Origin: a bacterium
GTDB taxonomy: Bacteria > UBP6 > JAFGXH01
DNA: 64,000 nt
Direction: 5' to 3'
Assembly (NCBI GenBank): GCA_027064085.1
Contig: JAMOQH010000182.1
Span: forward strand, 9,697 to 73,696
The notes under the pieces were generated by a model that saw only the letters and a list, made by a program, of their open reading frames with translations, ran no database searches and was not told the origin of the DNA. The translations under genes and the position numbers were made by a program. Shown here one piece after another: positions 9,283-18,546 of this stretch. Within the stretch, counting starts at the first letter, position 1, and every line of letters starts with the position of its first letter.

Positions 9283-11049
9283 ATGCCCTCTTTAAAGGTT
9301 AGTTTTAGTAATTCAGATCAAACATTAATCTTTCCTATTTTTAAAAAGTTAACAACAATAGGAAATGATATAGATAATGATATATATATACCAGATATAA
9401 CAATGTCTCCTTTACATGCTAATATTTTGTTTGATGGAGATAATTATTATCTTCACTCTATAAATAAGTCTCAAATATATTTTAATAAAAAGAAAACTAA
9501 AAAGCATAAGTTTTCAGAATATGATAAATTTATAATGGGAGCAACCATATTTGAGTTTATTCTACGAGACGAAGAGTTGGTTGAAGATTATGATAAAACA
9601 GTAGTAGACCAAAATATATATAAAAAGCTTTTAGAATTAAGTGATAGTATTCTTGAAATTAAAGAATTTGATATGTTACTTGAAAAATTACTTGATATGA
9701 TAATATCTTTAGTGCAAGCAGAAAAGGGTTACATTTTAATATTTAAAGGAAAAGATATTGTTTCTGCTGCTGCAAGAAATATAAAAAAAGAAAATATTGG
9801 TAATCCACTAAGAGAACTATCCGATTCTATAATTGCCAAAGTGATAGAATCAGGAAAACCCATTATTATTAGTGATGCGTTAAATGATACAATATTTGGA
9901 AGTTCAAAATCTATAATTAATTTAAAATTAAGCTCTGTTTTATCTGCTCCTTTAAAGTCAGGTAGTGATTTAATAGGTTTAATCTATCTAGGTAATAATA
10001 GTGTTACTCACCTTTTTGAACATGAATCACTAGAAGCTCTAACTATTTTTGCGGCTCTTACTTCTCTAATTGTTCAAAATGCTTTTCTATTAAATCAATT
10101 AGATATAAAAAATGATGATAAGTTTAAAATGAAATATGGGAATATTATTGGCTCAAGCCCTAAAATGAAAGCAGTTTTTGATAAAATTGATAAAGTGGCA
10201 CCTACTGATATATCTGTATTAATAACGGGAGAAACAGGTACAGGAAAAGAGTTGGTTGCTCAAGAAATTCATCATAACAGTGATAGAAGTGATAAGCCTT
10301 TTATTATTGTCAACTGTGCTGCTATTCCTGAAAATTTAATGGAGTCTGAATTTTTTGGTCATAAAAAAGGTTCTTTTACCTCTGCTGTTTCAGATAGTAA
10401 GGGTAAATTCCTTTCTGCAAATACTGGTACAATTTTCTTAGATGAAATTGGAGAAATGCCTTTAAGTTTGCAAGCTAAACTTTTAAGAGTTTTACAAGAA
10501 AAGATAGTGACACCGGTTGGCGATACAATAGAGCACTATGTTGATGTTAGGGTTATTGCGGCAACAAATAAAAACTTACCAGAAGAGGTGATAAAAGGTC
10601 GTTTTAGAGAAGATTTACTTTATAGATTAAATGTTATTCAGATTGAAATACCTCCATTGTCTCAAAGAGATGATGATATTGAAATTTTAGCTAAATACTT
10701 TTTAAATAAATTTTCTCAAAAATATAAAAAGAAAGTTGTTGGATTTTCTCCTAAAGCAATTGAAATAATGAAAAAATATTCATGGTTTGGAAATGTTAGA
10801 GAATTAGAAAATAAAGTAAAAAAAGCTGTAGTTTTATCAGATAAGGTACATATTACTGAAGAATTACTTGGTATTACTGATAAGGCTATGGAAGGAATAA
10901 AACCATTAAGTATTGCAAAACAAGAATTTCAAAAAGAATATATTATGAATGCCCTTAATAAAAACAATGGGAATAAGGCTAAAACAGCAAGAGAATTAGA
11001 GATTGATGTAAGAACTATTTTTAGATATTTGGAAAAAACAATGCCATAA
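9283..11049 (+). CDS. FHA-GAF-AAA+ sigma54-dependent transcriptional activator
   Basis: 588 residues. N-terminal FHA-like domain (about 5-95; [20 protein letters not shown], where the canonical FHA Arg and Ser are altered), a GAF domain (about 120-265), the sigma54 AAA+ domain (about 285-525) with Walker A GETGTGKE, Walker [12 protein letters not shown] and the arginine-finger segment [13 protein letters not shown], and a Fis-type helix-turn-helix (about 545-588). The sigma54-contacting loop, normally GAFTGA, reads GSFTSA. Proteins of this layout are widespread in myxobacteria, where phospho-Thr signalling through FHA controls sigma54 promoters. The targets are not evident. The two downstream lipoprotein genes follow without a gap. 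Confidence 0.88.
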   Translation: MPSLKVSFSNSDQTLIFPIFKKLTTIGNDIDNDIYIPDITMSPLHANILFDGDNYYLHSINKSQIYFNKKKTKKHKFSEYDKFIMGATIFEFILRDEELVEDYDKTVVDQNIYKKLLELSDSILEIKEFDMLLEKLLDMIISLVQAEKGYILIFKGKDIVSAAARNIKKENIGNPLRELSDSIIAKVIESGKPIIISDALNDTIFGSSKSIINLKLSSVLSAPLKSGSDLIGLIYLGNNSVTHLFEHESLEALTIFAALTSLIVQNAFLLNQLDIKNDDKFKMKYGNIIGSSPKMKAVFDKIDKVAPTDISVLITGETGTGKELVAQEIHHNSDRSDKPFIIVNCAAIPENLMESEFFGHKKGSFTSAVSDSKGKFLSANTGTIFLDEIGEMPLSLQAKLLRVLQEKIVTPVGDTIEHYVDVRVIAATNKNLPEEVIKGRFREDLLYRLNVIQIEIPPLSQRDDDIEILAKYFLNKFSQKYKKKVVGFSPKAIEIMKKYSWFGNVRELENKVKKAVVLSDKVHITEELLGITDKAMEGIKPLSIAKQEFQKEYIMNALNKNNGNKAKTARELEIDVRTIFRYLEKTMP

Positions 11050-11070
11050 ATGTCTTGTATTAAGGTGAAA

Positions 11071-11646
11071 ATGCTTAAAATTGGCTTAAAAACTATGGAA
11101 AAAATAATGCAACAAGTATTAATGTTGTTTTTATGGAGTATTCTCTTTATGAATATAAATTCTTGTATGCCTATTGATATTTCCACACCACCTTTTGAGC
11201 AAGAGAATTTTGCACCAATGATAGTGTCTGTAACGCCTGATCCCTTTGCTGGAGCTTATAACTTTTCAGAGTTAAGTTCTAATAAAATAATAGTTAAAGT
11301 GATAGACTTGAATATTAATGATACTTTAACTTTAGGTTGGTATGTTAAAGATGTAAATAATCAATTAGAAGTTCCATATAAGAATTCAATAATAAGAAAA
11401 GCAACTGATGATGAAACAGATTCAGAGGCAATATTTAGTTTTGAATTAAAAGAAGATTATCTTGTTTGTGGAGTCAATAGAGTTATTTTGCTAGTTTCAG
11501 ATAGAGGTTTAAAAGATGGTGGATTGTCAGGAGAGGACGATTATCCGTATCCTAGTAAATTTGAAATACTAAAAGATGAAATAAATGCAAATAAAGTAAA
11601 AATAGATTTAAGAGAATGGATTATTAGAAAAGAGTGTTCAGAATGA
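11071..11646 (+). CDS. Putative lipoprotein
   Basis: 191 residues from the ATG at 11071, which has AAGGTG just upstream; in-frame ATGs at 11050 and 11095 are alternatives. A hydrophobic leader (MQQVLMLFLWSILFMNINSC) ends in a possible lipobox, INSC, with an untypical Asn. The rest is a beta-rich extracytoplasmic domain (PMIVSVTPDPFAGAYNF, LSSNKIIVKVIDLNINDTLT, CGVNRVILLVSDRG) with two further cysteines. The stop is interlocked with the next ATG (ATGA). No family recognised; paired lipoproteins of this kind are common in Myxococcota-type genomes. Confidence 0.6.
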   Translation: MLKIGLKTMEKIMQQVLMLFLWSILFMNINSCMPIDISTPPFEQENFAPMIVSVTPDPFAGAYNFSELSSNKIIVKVIDLNINDTLTLGWYVKDVNNQLEVPYKNSIIRKATDDETDSEAIFSFELKEDYLVCGVNRVILLVSDRGLKDGGLSGEDDYPYPSKFEILKDEINANKVKIDLREWIIRKECSE

Positions 11647-13259
11647 GATTAATATATTTTTTTATAATTATAATAATAATGAGTTCATGCTCCCTTATTG
11701 AAAAGGATAGTTCAACTAAGATTGATTTAACTCATTGCGAAGAAAATAGCGATTGTTTAAAAGATGAAATTTGTGATGCGAGCTATTGTGTATCAAGTAA
11801 GATTGAAAATAGCAAAGCTTTTTTTGATTTAAAATTTATACCTCAAAATAATTTAAATAAAAGTAAATATTATCATTCATTTAGTACAAATGTTTTAAAT
11901 GGAGAGGATTTAAAAGAAAGCAATAGATTTAATATAGAAGTGTCAAATTATGTCGAATTTTCTGGAGAAATAAGGAATAATAGACAAATGGATTTGTCCT
12001 ACAATTTAATACTTTATGATGAAGAAAATGATATTAGATTCTACGCTCATTCGTATAAAGATGGGGAAAAAACATATTTTCACTTTAAAATTCCAGATGG
12101 AGCTTATTCTTTAAGAGTTTATCCTAGTGATTTCTATCCTCCTTTTACTATAGATATTGATGAAATAAGTTCTAGTAATAAAGATAATTTAATAATTGTT
12201 GATAGGGAAATTGATTCTAAGAACTATTCAAATATTTTAGGTGCAATAAAAGTGAGTATTGATGATTCTATATATTTTCCTTATGATTATAAAGTATATG
12301 CTTTTGTTCAAAAAAATAATTCAGAAATTATTATCTCTAATAAATTCACTTGTAATGAAGATTGTGAGAATTTTAAATTAACTATTTTGAATACAGAAGA
12401 AGATGTTTATTTAAAAGTAACTTTAGACTTATTAGAAAATATTGAATTTAAAATACCGATTAAAGATATTGACGATATGACTGATGGAGGAGTTGAAATT
12501 GATTTAGGAGATTTTTATCGTTCTAATTCAAATAAAATAATTTTATCAGGGGAGTGCGAGGAAATACTTAAGAATATTGAAATAGAAGTATCGGGTTCAA
12601 TTGGTAAATATGCAAAATATAAAAATTCATTTAACTATAGTTGTGATTCAACTAGTTGTAATAATAAATTTAATTTATATGAAGGAAACTATAATATATT
12701 TATTAAACCAAGTCTTGATTCTTGTTATAAGTCAAAATTTCTAAATATTGATTTAAAAAGAGAAGCAAGTGATATTAGAATTAATTTGGATAAAAAGAAA
12801 TTAATTTCTGGTATTTTGATTTCTACAACTGGTTCATCAATAGAAGGGGTAGTTACTTTTACTAGGAAAGATAATTCATTAAGTGATTTTATAGTGGTAG
12901 TGAATTCAAACGAAAAAGGTGAATTTAATGTATTATTAGAGCCTGGAGAGTATGATGTTTTTATAAAACCACAGAACTCTTCTATAAATAGTTCAAATTG
13001 GATTTATTTAAATCAAAGAATAACAGTAAATACTAATGATTTATTATATCTTATTCCAAGGTCTTATAAAATCCCCTTATATTTATATGCTCAAGGTAAT
13101 AAACCATTAGCACAAGCACAAGTAACAATGAATTTACATAATTTAGATGAAGTGTTTTCTGATGACAATGGATACTTATATCCAGAGTCATATCCCCTAT
13201 ATGAATCAATTACTGATTCTGAAGGAAAATTTATACTTTCTGTTCCAATAATAGAATAA
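11643..13259 (+). CDS. Large lipoprotein with carboxypeptidase-regulatory-like repeats
   Basis: 538 residues from the ATG overlapping the preceding TGA; a GTG nine bases earlier is not preferred. Leader MRLIYFFIIIIIMSSC with lipobox MSSC. A short Cys-rich segment follows (CEENSDCLKDEICDASYCVS, about 30-50), as in many deltaproteobacterial surface lipoproteins. The remainder is beta-sandwich material; the stretches EGNYNIFIKPS and EPGEYDVFIKP, and GVVTFTRKDNSLSDF, match the style of carboxypeptidase-regulatory-like or CnaB-like domains (about 340-450). Likely an outer-membrane-anchored surface protein of unknown binding specificity, cotranscribed with the previous gene. Confidence 0.6.
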   Translation: MRLIYFFIIIIIMSSCSLIEKDSSTKIDLTHCEENSDCLKDEICDASYCVSSKIENSKAFFDLKFIPQNNLNKSKYYHSFSTNVLNGEDLKESNRFNIEVSNYVEFSGEIRNNRQMDLSYNLILYDEENDIRFYAHSYKDGEKTYFHFKIPDGAYSLRVYPSDFYPPFTIDIDEISSSNKDNLIIVDREIDSKNYSNILGAIKVSIDDSIYFPYDYKVYAFVQKNNSEIIISNKFTCNEDCENFKLTILNTEEDVYLKVTLDLLENIEFKIPIKDIDDMTDGGVEIDLGDFYRSNSNKIILSGECEEILKNIEIEVSGSIGKYAKYKNSFNYSCDSTSCNNKFNLYEGNYNIFIKPSLDSCYKSKFLNIDLKREASDIRINLDKKKLISGILISTTGSSIEGVVTFTRKDNSLSDFIVVVNSNEKGEFNVLLEPGEYDVFIKPQNSSINSSNWIYLNQRITVNTNDLLYLIPRSYKIPLYLYAQGNKPLAQAQVTMNLHNLDEVFSDDNGYLYPESYPLYESITDSEGKFILSVPIIE

Positions 13260-13380
13260 AACCAAATAAAAAAATATTTTGTGAACTAATTTCAAAATTA
13301 AAGAAAAAAATGAAATATTTTATTAATTTATAATAAAAATAATGACTTTAAAAAAAAATTATGTTATTACAAAAATACGG

Positions 13381-13418
13381 TTGAACCACTTTAGATATTC
13401 TTATAATACAAAGTGGTT
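13381..13418 (+). promoter_or_regulatory. Candidate operator flanking the gdhA -10 box
   Basis: AACCACTTT at 13384-13392 and its exact reverse complement AAAGTGGTT at 13410-13418 bracket TATAAT at 13402-13407. TTGAAC at 13381 could be the -35 box, at a short 15-base spacing. The dyad would let a repressor clamp the promoter; alternatively the RNA could fold as a leader hairpin. Confidence 0.5.
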
Positions 13419-13446
13419 ACTTTATTATTTTTTATTAGGAGGCATA

Positions 13447-14787
13447 ATGAAAAGTTATGTTGAATCTGTTATCAATGGCTTAAAGAAGAGAAATTCTGAA
13501 CAACCAGAATTCCTTCAAGCTGTAAGTGAAGTTTTACCATCTTTAATTCCTGTTCTAGAAAGAAATCCTATTTATAAAGAACACAAGATATTAGAGAGAC
13601 TTACGGAGCCAGACAGAGTTATCATGTTTAAAGTACCTTGGATGGATGATAGAGGTGAATATCATGTAAATAGGGGCTTTAGAGTACAATTTAATAATGC
13701 GATTGGACCTTATAAAGGTGGTTTAAGATTTCATGATTCTGTTAATCTTGGAATTTTAAAATTCTTAGGTTTTGAACAAATTTTTAAGAACAGTCTTACT
13801 ACTTTACCTATGGGTGGTGGAAAAGGTGGTTCTGATTTTACTATTAGAGGCAAATCTGATTCTGAAGTTATGCGTTTTGCACAAAGTTTTATGACTGAAT
13901 TATATAAATATATTGGGCCAAATATTGATGTTCCTGCTGGAGATATTGGTGTTGGAGGAAGAGAAATAGGATATTTATATGGTCAGTATAAAAGATTAAC
14001 TAATTCTTTTGAGGGCGTGTTAACTGGAAAAGGATTAAATTGGGGTGGAAGTTTGGTAAGACCTGAAGCTACTGGTTTTGGTAATGTTTACTTTGCTAAG
14101 GAAATGCTTGCTACTAAAGGTGAAAGCTTTGATGGTAAAACTGTTTTAGTTTCTGGTTTTGGCAATGTTGCATGGGGAGCTGTTAGAAAAGCTACAGAAC
14201 TTGGAGCAAAAGTTGTTACTTTATCTGGTCCTGATGGATTTATTTATGATAAAGATGGAATTAGTGGTGAAAAAATTGATTACATGCTTTATATGAGAGC
14301 AAGTGGTGTTGATAAAGTTCAACCTTTTGCTGATAAATTTGGCGTTGAATTTCATGCAGGTAAAAAACCTTGGGGAGTTAAAGCTGATATTGCCTTGCCT
14401 TGTGCTACTCAAAATGAAATTTACCTTAAAGATGCAAAAGAACTTGTTAAAAATGGCGTTATATGTGTTTCCGAGGGTGCAAATATGCCAACAACTATTG
14501 ATGCAACTAATTATTTTCTTGAAAACAATATCCTTTTTGGCCCAGGAAAAGCATCTAATGCAGGTGGTGTTGCAACTAGTGGTTTAGAAATGTCTCAAAA
14601 CAGTTTAAGATATGGTTGGGATGCAAAAACTGTAGATGAAAAATTACATAATATAATGAAAAATATTCATGCTACTGCAAAACAAACAGCTGAGGAATAT
14701 GGTACTCCAGGTAACTATGTAAATGGTGCAAATATTGCAGGATTTGTAAAAGTTGCTAATTCTATGATAGATCAAGGTTTGGTATAA
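13447..14787 (+). CDS. gdhA: Glutamate dehydrogenase, hexameric type
   Basis: 446 residues from the ATG that follows AGGAGG; the frame opens 35 codons earlier, but that extension contains the promoter-like dyad. Catalyses reversible reductive amination of 2-oxoglutarate to glutamate in the cytoplasm. The N-terminus MKSYVESVINGLKKRNSEQP is typical of the NADP-type small hexameric enzymes, with GPYKGGLRFH, the catalytic-lysine motif PMGGGKGGSDF, DVPAGDIGVGGREIG and the nucleotide-binding SGFGNVAWGA. Length matches the family (about 445-450). It is monocistronic, preceded by a dyad that flanks its -10 box and followed directly by a structured hairpin. The adjacent RAYT gene is separate. Confidence 0.95.
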   Translation: MKSYVESVINGLKKRNSEQPEFLQAVSEVLPSLIPVLERNPIYKEHKILERLTEPDRVIMFKVPWMDDRGEYHVNRGFRVQFNNAIGPYKGGLRFHDSVNLGILKFLGFEQIFKNSLTTLPMGGGKGGSDFTIRGKSDSEVMRFAQSFMTELYKYIGPNIDVPAGDIGVGGREIGYLYGQYKRLTNSFEGVLTGKGLNWGGSLVRPEATGFGNVYFAKEMLATKGESFDGKTVLVSGFGNVAWGAVRKATELGAKVVTLSGPDGFIYDKDGISGEKIDYMLYMRASGVDKVQPFADKFGVEFHAGKKPWGVKADIALPCATQNEIYLKDAKELVKNGVICVSEGANMPTTIDATNYFLENNILFGPGKASNAGGVATSGLEMSQNSLRYGWDAKTVDEKLHNIMKNIHATAKQTAEEYGTPGNYVNGANIAGFVKVANSMIDQGLV

Positions 14788-14821
14788 ACTTTTCATAACC
14801 AGTAAACTGTTTATTACAAGT
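14788..14821 (+). repeat. Structured hairpin element, copy 1
   Basis: Starts on the base after the gdhA stop. Outer stem ACTT/AAGT (14788-14791 with 14818-14821), internal loop TTC opposite TAC, stem ATAA/TTAT, C-T mismatch, inner stem CAG/CTG closed by loop TAAA. The same architecture occurs four more times in the window with different but still pairing stems. Confidence 0.65.
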
Positions 14822-14918
14822 ATCGTTCAACTAATAGAAAATGTAAAATTTTATATTATTTTCACTCTTATAAATTAATCGAGGTTTAATTTATGATTTA
14901 GTATGACAATGGATATAT

Positions 14919-15416
14919 ATGATTATTGTTCCTAAAAGTACAAAGAAATATAACAGAAAGTCAATTCGTTTAAATGGTTATGATTATGCCCAAGGTGGAT
15001 TATATTTTATTACAATAAATACATATCATAATCAATATTTATTTGGTGAAATCAAGAATGAAGTAATGATATTAAATGCGCCTGGAAAAATGATAAATGC
15101 AATGTTTAGTGAAATTGAAAATGAGTTTGAGTATGTTATTATTACAGAATCTGTTGTAATGCCTAATCATGTTCATTTTATTGTTAAAATAGCAGGAAAG
15201 CCTAATAATATCGTATCATTAGGTGATGTAATTCAAATGTTCAAACGATATTCAACAGTTAAATATATTGAAAACGTAAAAAAGAATAATTGGGGTAGGT
15301 TTATTGGTAAAGTTTGGCATAGAAATTATTATGAACACATAATCAGAAATGAAAAGGATTATGAAAGAATAGCCAAATATGTAAGAGAAAATCCAAAGAA
15401 TTGGGGTAGAAAATAG
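14919..15416 (+). CDS. REP-associated tyrosine transposase (RAYT), Y1 family, copy 1
   Basis: 165 residues. The N-terminus (RKSIRLNGYDYAQGGLYFIT) and MPNHVHFIV with the HUH metal pair at residues 84-86 mark a Y1-type single-strand transposase, with a helix carrying FKRYSTVKYI (Tyr111 is the candidate nucleophile) and the C-terminal signature IIRNEKDYERIAKYVRENP. RAYTs nick and move REP hairpins as single strands; they are usually domesticated single-copy genes. The full family length suggests it is intact. It lies 97 bases downstream of structured hairpin copy 1 and just upstream of another hairpin at 15438. No strong ribosome-binding site is visible. Confidence 0.88.
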   Translation: MIIVPKSTKKYNRKSIRLNGYDYAQGGLYFITINTYHNQYLFGEIKNEVMILNAPGKMINAMFSEIENEFEYVIITESVVMPNHVHFIVKIAGKPNNIVSLGDVIQMFKRYSTVKYIENVKKNNWGRFIGKVWHRNYYEHIIRNEKDYERIAKYVRENPKNWGRK

Positions 15417-15437
15417 ATTCCCAAAAAAATGTAGTAG

Positions 15438-15458
15438 GGGTAGATTCCATATCTACCC
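15438..15458. repeat. REP-like hairpin after RAYT 1
   Basis: GGGTAGAT, loop TCCAT, ATCTACCC: a perfect 8-bp stem preceded by GTAGTAG. Lying 21 bases after the RAYT stop, it is a natural candidate REP substrate. A partial similar segment (AGATATGGAATGGGG) occurs just before the next gene, at about 15567. Confidence 0.5.
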
Positions 15459-15587
15459 AAAAGGATAGAAAAGGGAAAAAAGGGAATAAAAATATGATAA
15501 TATAGGAAAAAGAAGGGATTAAAAATATGATAATTAGAAGGCCGATGGAATCATTGGGGCAGATATAGATATGGAATGGGGGGGGAT

Positions 15588-16331
15588 ATGTGTATTTTTG
15601 CGATATCTATAAACGAGCATACAGAATATAGAATTATTTTGGCCTCAAATAGAGATGAGTTTTTTAATAGAGAGAGCCAAAAGGCTCATTTTTGGAAAAA
15701 AGAAGGGATAATTGCAGGCAAAGATTTAAAAATGGGTGGAACATGGTTAGGTGTGAATAATCAAGATAAAAAGATTGCTATTTTGACTAATTATAGGAAT
15801 CCTTTGCTTGTTAATGTGAATTATAAGTCTCGTGGTATGTTGATTTTAGACTATTTGACTCAGAAAATAGGTGTTGATAATTGGAGAATAAATATAAAAA
15901 AAGAAAAATATAACCCTTTTAATATCATTTTAGGAGATTTCAACAATTTATACTATTACACAAATATAAACAATGAATTAATAAAATTAGAAAATGGCAT
16001 ACATGTATTAAGCAATGGATTTTTAAATGAGCCTTGGCCAAAAGTCAAAAAATTAAGAGAATTATTTACTCAAACAATAAAATCAGATTTTAATCGTCAA
16101 AATTTAATAGAAATTATGAAAGATGAAGAAAAATTTCCAACAAATACTCTTCCTGATACTAATATTTCAAAAGAAATGGAGTATTTTTTATCTTCTATTT
16201 TTATAAATAGTAAAAAATACGGTACAAGGGCAACTACAATTGTAACTGTAGATTATGAAAATAAAGTTAAATTTACTGAAGTATCATATAATAGTAAAAA
16301 AGAAATTATTTCTTATATTGATCTAAAGTAA
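15588..16331 (+). CDS. NRDE (TANGO2-like) family protein
   Basis: 247 residues from the ATG giving MCIFAI; the family starts Met-Cys, so the upstream ATG at 15576 is rejected. ASNRDEFFNR carries the Asn-Arg-Asp-Glu signature (about residue 22), followed by GGTWLGVN and ILTNYRNP, all typical of the NRDE/TANGO2 family. The Cys2-first arrangement and the fold resemble Ntn hydrolases; TANGO2 has been linked to haem or lipid handling, but the bacterial role is undefined. The 3' end overlaps the convergent gene at 16306 by 26 bases. Standalone; runs of G upstream serve as its ribosome-binding site. Confidence 0.85.
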   Translation: MCIFAISINEHTEYRIILASNRDEFFNRESQKAHFWKKEGIIAGKDLKMGGTWLGVNNQDKKIAILTNYRNPLLVNVNYKSRGMLILDYLTQKIGVDNWRINIKKEKYNPFNIILGDFNNLYYYTNINNELIKLENGIHVLSNGFLNEPWPKVKKLRELFTQTIKSDFNRQNLIEIMKDEEKFPTNTLPDTNISKEMEYFLSSIFINSKKYGTRATTIVTVDYENKVKFTEVSYNSKKEIISYIDLK

Positions 16332-18459
16332 AATATTTAACCTTACCTCCTTCTCTAATCCTTAAAACATAATTAGCTGGAACATCTGTTAAAATTGTTT
16401 CATCATGAGTTTTGTTTGGCCATTTAATGGTAATTTTATCAGCTTTACAATTGTCATCAATACCGATAATTACAAATGGGTCTTTTTGAATACCAAATAA
16501 ACCATATCCTCCTTGAATTACTCTTGTATATTTTTTGCCATTTGCTTCTACTATTATTTTAGCTCCAATTGCATCACTATTTGATTTTCCTTCATAACCA
16601 GCTCCCTTAATGTCAATCATAATTTTATTGCTATTTTGGCCTGTTTTGTTTTTAAAAAGATGAACATAACTATCTGTTGGTTTATTAATTGCTTCATCTC
16701 CTGTACTCCAACGCATTAAAGAACGCCCCATTAAAATATCATAATCTCCATCTCTATCATAATCTATTAATGCAATACCATGAGCTCTTATAAATTTTAA
16801 ACCACTATCTTCTGTTACATTAATAAATTTAACATTATCAGTTTGTTCATAAATCAAGCTTGATGTACCTGGATAATCAGAAGAAGTAATTACAATATCA
16901 ATTTTGCCATCATTATTTAAATCTTCTGCAACTCCACCCAAGTCACCATCATTCCAAGAGCCTTCTCTAGTTCTTGTTATGCCACTTTGTGCTTCATTAA
17001 TTCTTTCTAATGGAGTATTAGGAAAGCCATTATTTATTAATAATTGTGTTTTATCAGATGATGCCCCAATATGCCAATGAGCTAATTCTATAGAAAGCAA
17101 ATCGTTATCACCATCATTATCAAAATCAGCACATAGCGAATTACTTGTATTCCCTCCAAGTCTAAAAGGTTTATCATCAAAACCTATATTCCAATTGTTT
17201 TCTAGGCCCGTACAATTAATAAGAGGTGCTTTTGCATTTGCACATTCTGAAACACCACTATGATTTGCACAATAACAAGCAAAAAATTGATTATCAATAA
17301 AGTTTTCAATATTATCATGAGCGAAATTACTCTCAATTGATTTATTTATATATTTCCCATTATTATACATAAATAATAAATTATTTTGACGCCCATAAGA
17401 AGATACTAAAATTTCTTCATATCCATCATTATTTAAATCGCATGCGTTTGCTCCCCAAGAAGGAGTATTGCTATTAGCATTCATCGCTTCTTCTATTGAA
17501 AACGGTTCCGTTTTAATGCCCATTTCTCCCGTTACATCAGTAAATATGCCATTCCCATCACCTTTATAAAGAGTGTCTGTTAAAGTTGAATCTAATACAC
17601 CATAAGTTGAATAATGATGTGCAACAAAGAGATCTAGGTTTGAATCTTTATCATAATCAAGAAAAAGAGCTGAAGAAGCAGGGTTATACATAGTATCAGG
17701 AGAAAATTTTTGTTCTCTAGCAATAGTAAATATACCATTTCCATTATTAAGAAATATACTTGTTTTATCTAATCTAGTATTTGCCGCGCTATCTAAATAT
17801 GCAATATTAATTGCATCTGGATATTGGTCATTATTTATATCTCCAAAAATCACATAAGATGATATTCTACCACTATTTGTATCTTCTCTAGTTTTAAATA
17901 ATCCAGATTGCCAAGTATAGTTTTCAAAAACTCCTTTATTATTTCTAAATAAGGCATATTGATATTTTGGATCTGATTTATCATATCTTGTTTTAGCTCC
18001 TTTAGTAACAACAAAGTCAGGCCAATGGTCTTGGTCTATGTCAGTAACGGTAATGTTAGTTCCAATTACTCTTTTATCTTTAAATTGTAAGCTACTTGTA
18101 ATATCTTCGAATTGAATTTTCTGACTTCCATTATTTAAGCATATTGTAGGAGGCTGTTCATTGCAATTTAATCTATCAACATAATAATTATCATAACAGT
18201 TACATTTAGCTTTATCATTTTCAATAATACATTCTCCATGGTTGCTACAATTAATATTAGTACAGGGAGTATTTTCTTTACAACTAAGTCCTTCTTCATG
18301 AAAATTTTCATTACAATTACACTTTGCTTTGTCACCTTCAATAACACATTCTCCGTGATTATTGCAATTTATATCACTACAAGCATTATTTTCACTGCTT
18401 CCACAAGATATAATCATTAAAATTAATGTAAAAAATGTAAAGTTTAGTATTTTATTCAT
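16306..18459 (-). CDS. FG-GAP/VCBS repeat lipoprotein with EGF-like domains and ASPIC/UnbV C-terminus
   Basis: 717 residues. Lipoprotein leader MNKILNFTFFTLILMIISC. Two EGF-like modules follow (about 25-105; CNNHGECVIEGDKAKCNC and CSNHGECIIENDKAKCNC, each with six-cysteine style spacing). From about 120 to 590 come several FG-GAP/VCBS Ca-binding loops (DIDQDHWPDF, DINNDQYPDA, DYDKDSNLDL, DLNNDGYEEI, DFDNDGDNDL, DLNNDGKIDI, DYDRDGDYDI), forming a beta-propeller. The C-terminus (GAKIIVEANGKKYTRVIQGG, KITIKWPN) matches the ASPIC/UnbV domain that often ends such proteins. It is a calcium-binding surface protein, probably for adhesion or polymer binding (inference). Tail-to-tail overlap with the NRDE gene. 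Confidence 0.85.
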   Translation of the reverse strand: MNKILNFTFFTLILMIISCGSSENNACSDINCNNHGECVIEGDKAKCNCNENFHEEGLSCKENTPCTNINCSNHGECIIENDKAKCNCYDNYYVDRLNCNEQPPTICLNNGSQKIQFEDITSSLQFKDKRVIGTNITVTDIDQDHWPDFVVTKGAKTRYDKSDPKYQYALFRNNKGVFENYTWQSGLFKTREDTNSGRISSYVIFGDINNDQYPDAINIAYLDSAANTRLDKTSIFLNNGNGIFTIAREQKFSPDTMYNPASSALFLDYDKDSNLDLFVAHHYSTYGVLDSTLTDTLYKGDGNGIFTDVTGEMGIKTEPFSIEEAMNANSNTPSWGANACDLNNDGYEEILVSSYGRQNNLLFMYNNGKYINKSIESNFAHDNIENFIDNQFFACYCANHSGVSECANAKAPLINCTGLENNWNIGFDDKPFRLGGNTSNSLCADFDNDGDNDLLSIELAHWHIGASSDKTQLLINNGFPNTPLERINEAQSGITRTREGSWNDGDLGGVAEDLNNDGKIDIVITSSDYPGTSSLIYEQTDNVKFINVTEDSGLKFIRAHGIALIDYDRDGDYDILMGRSLMRWSTGDEAINKPTDSYVHLFKNKTGQNSNKIMIDIKGAGYEGKSNSDAIGAKIIVEANGKKYTRVIQGGYGLFGIQKDPFVIIGIDDNCKADKITIKWPNKTHDETILTDVPANYVLRIREGGKVKYFTLDQYKK

Positions 18460-18546
18460 ATTATCTCCTAAAATATTTTAAATATTACTACACTTATTAA
18501 TAAATTACAATTATGATATGATTAAAATCAGATATTCTCTTAAAAG

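Noticed and set aside
13342-13446. N-terminal extension of gdhA
   Set aside because: Contains the promoter-like dyad and -10 box; AGGAGG precedes the later ATG and the family starts there.
14788-15587. Insertion sequence around RAYT 1 with terminal inverted repeats
   Set aside because: No matching ends or target duplication; RAYTs are single-copy and do not form classical IS units.
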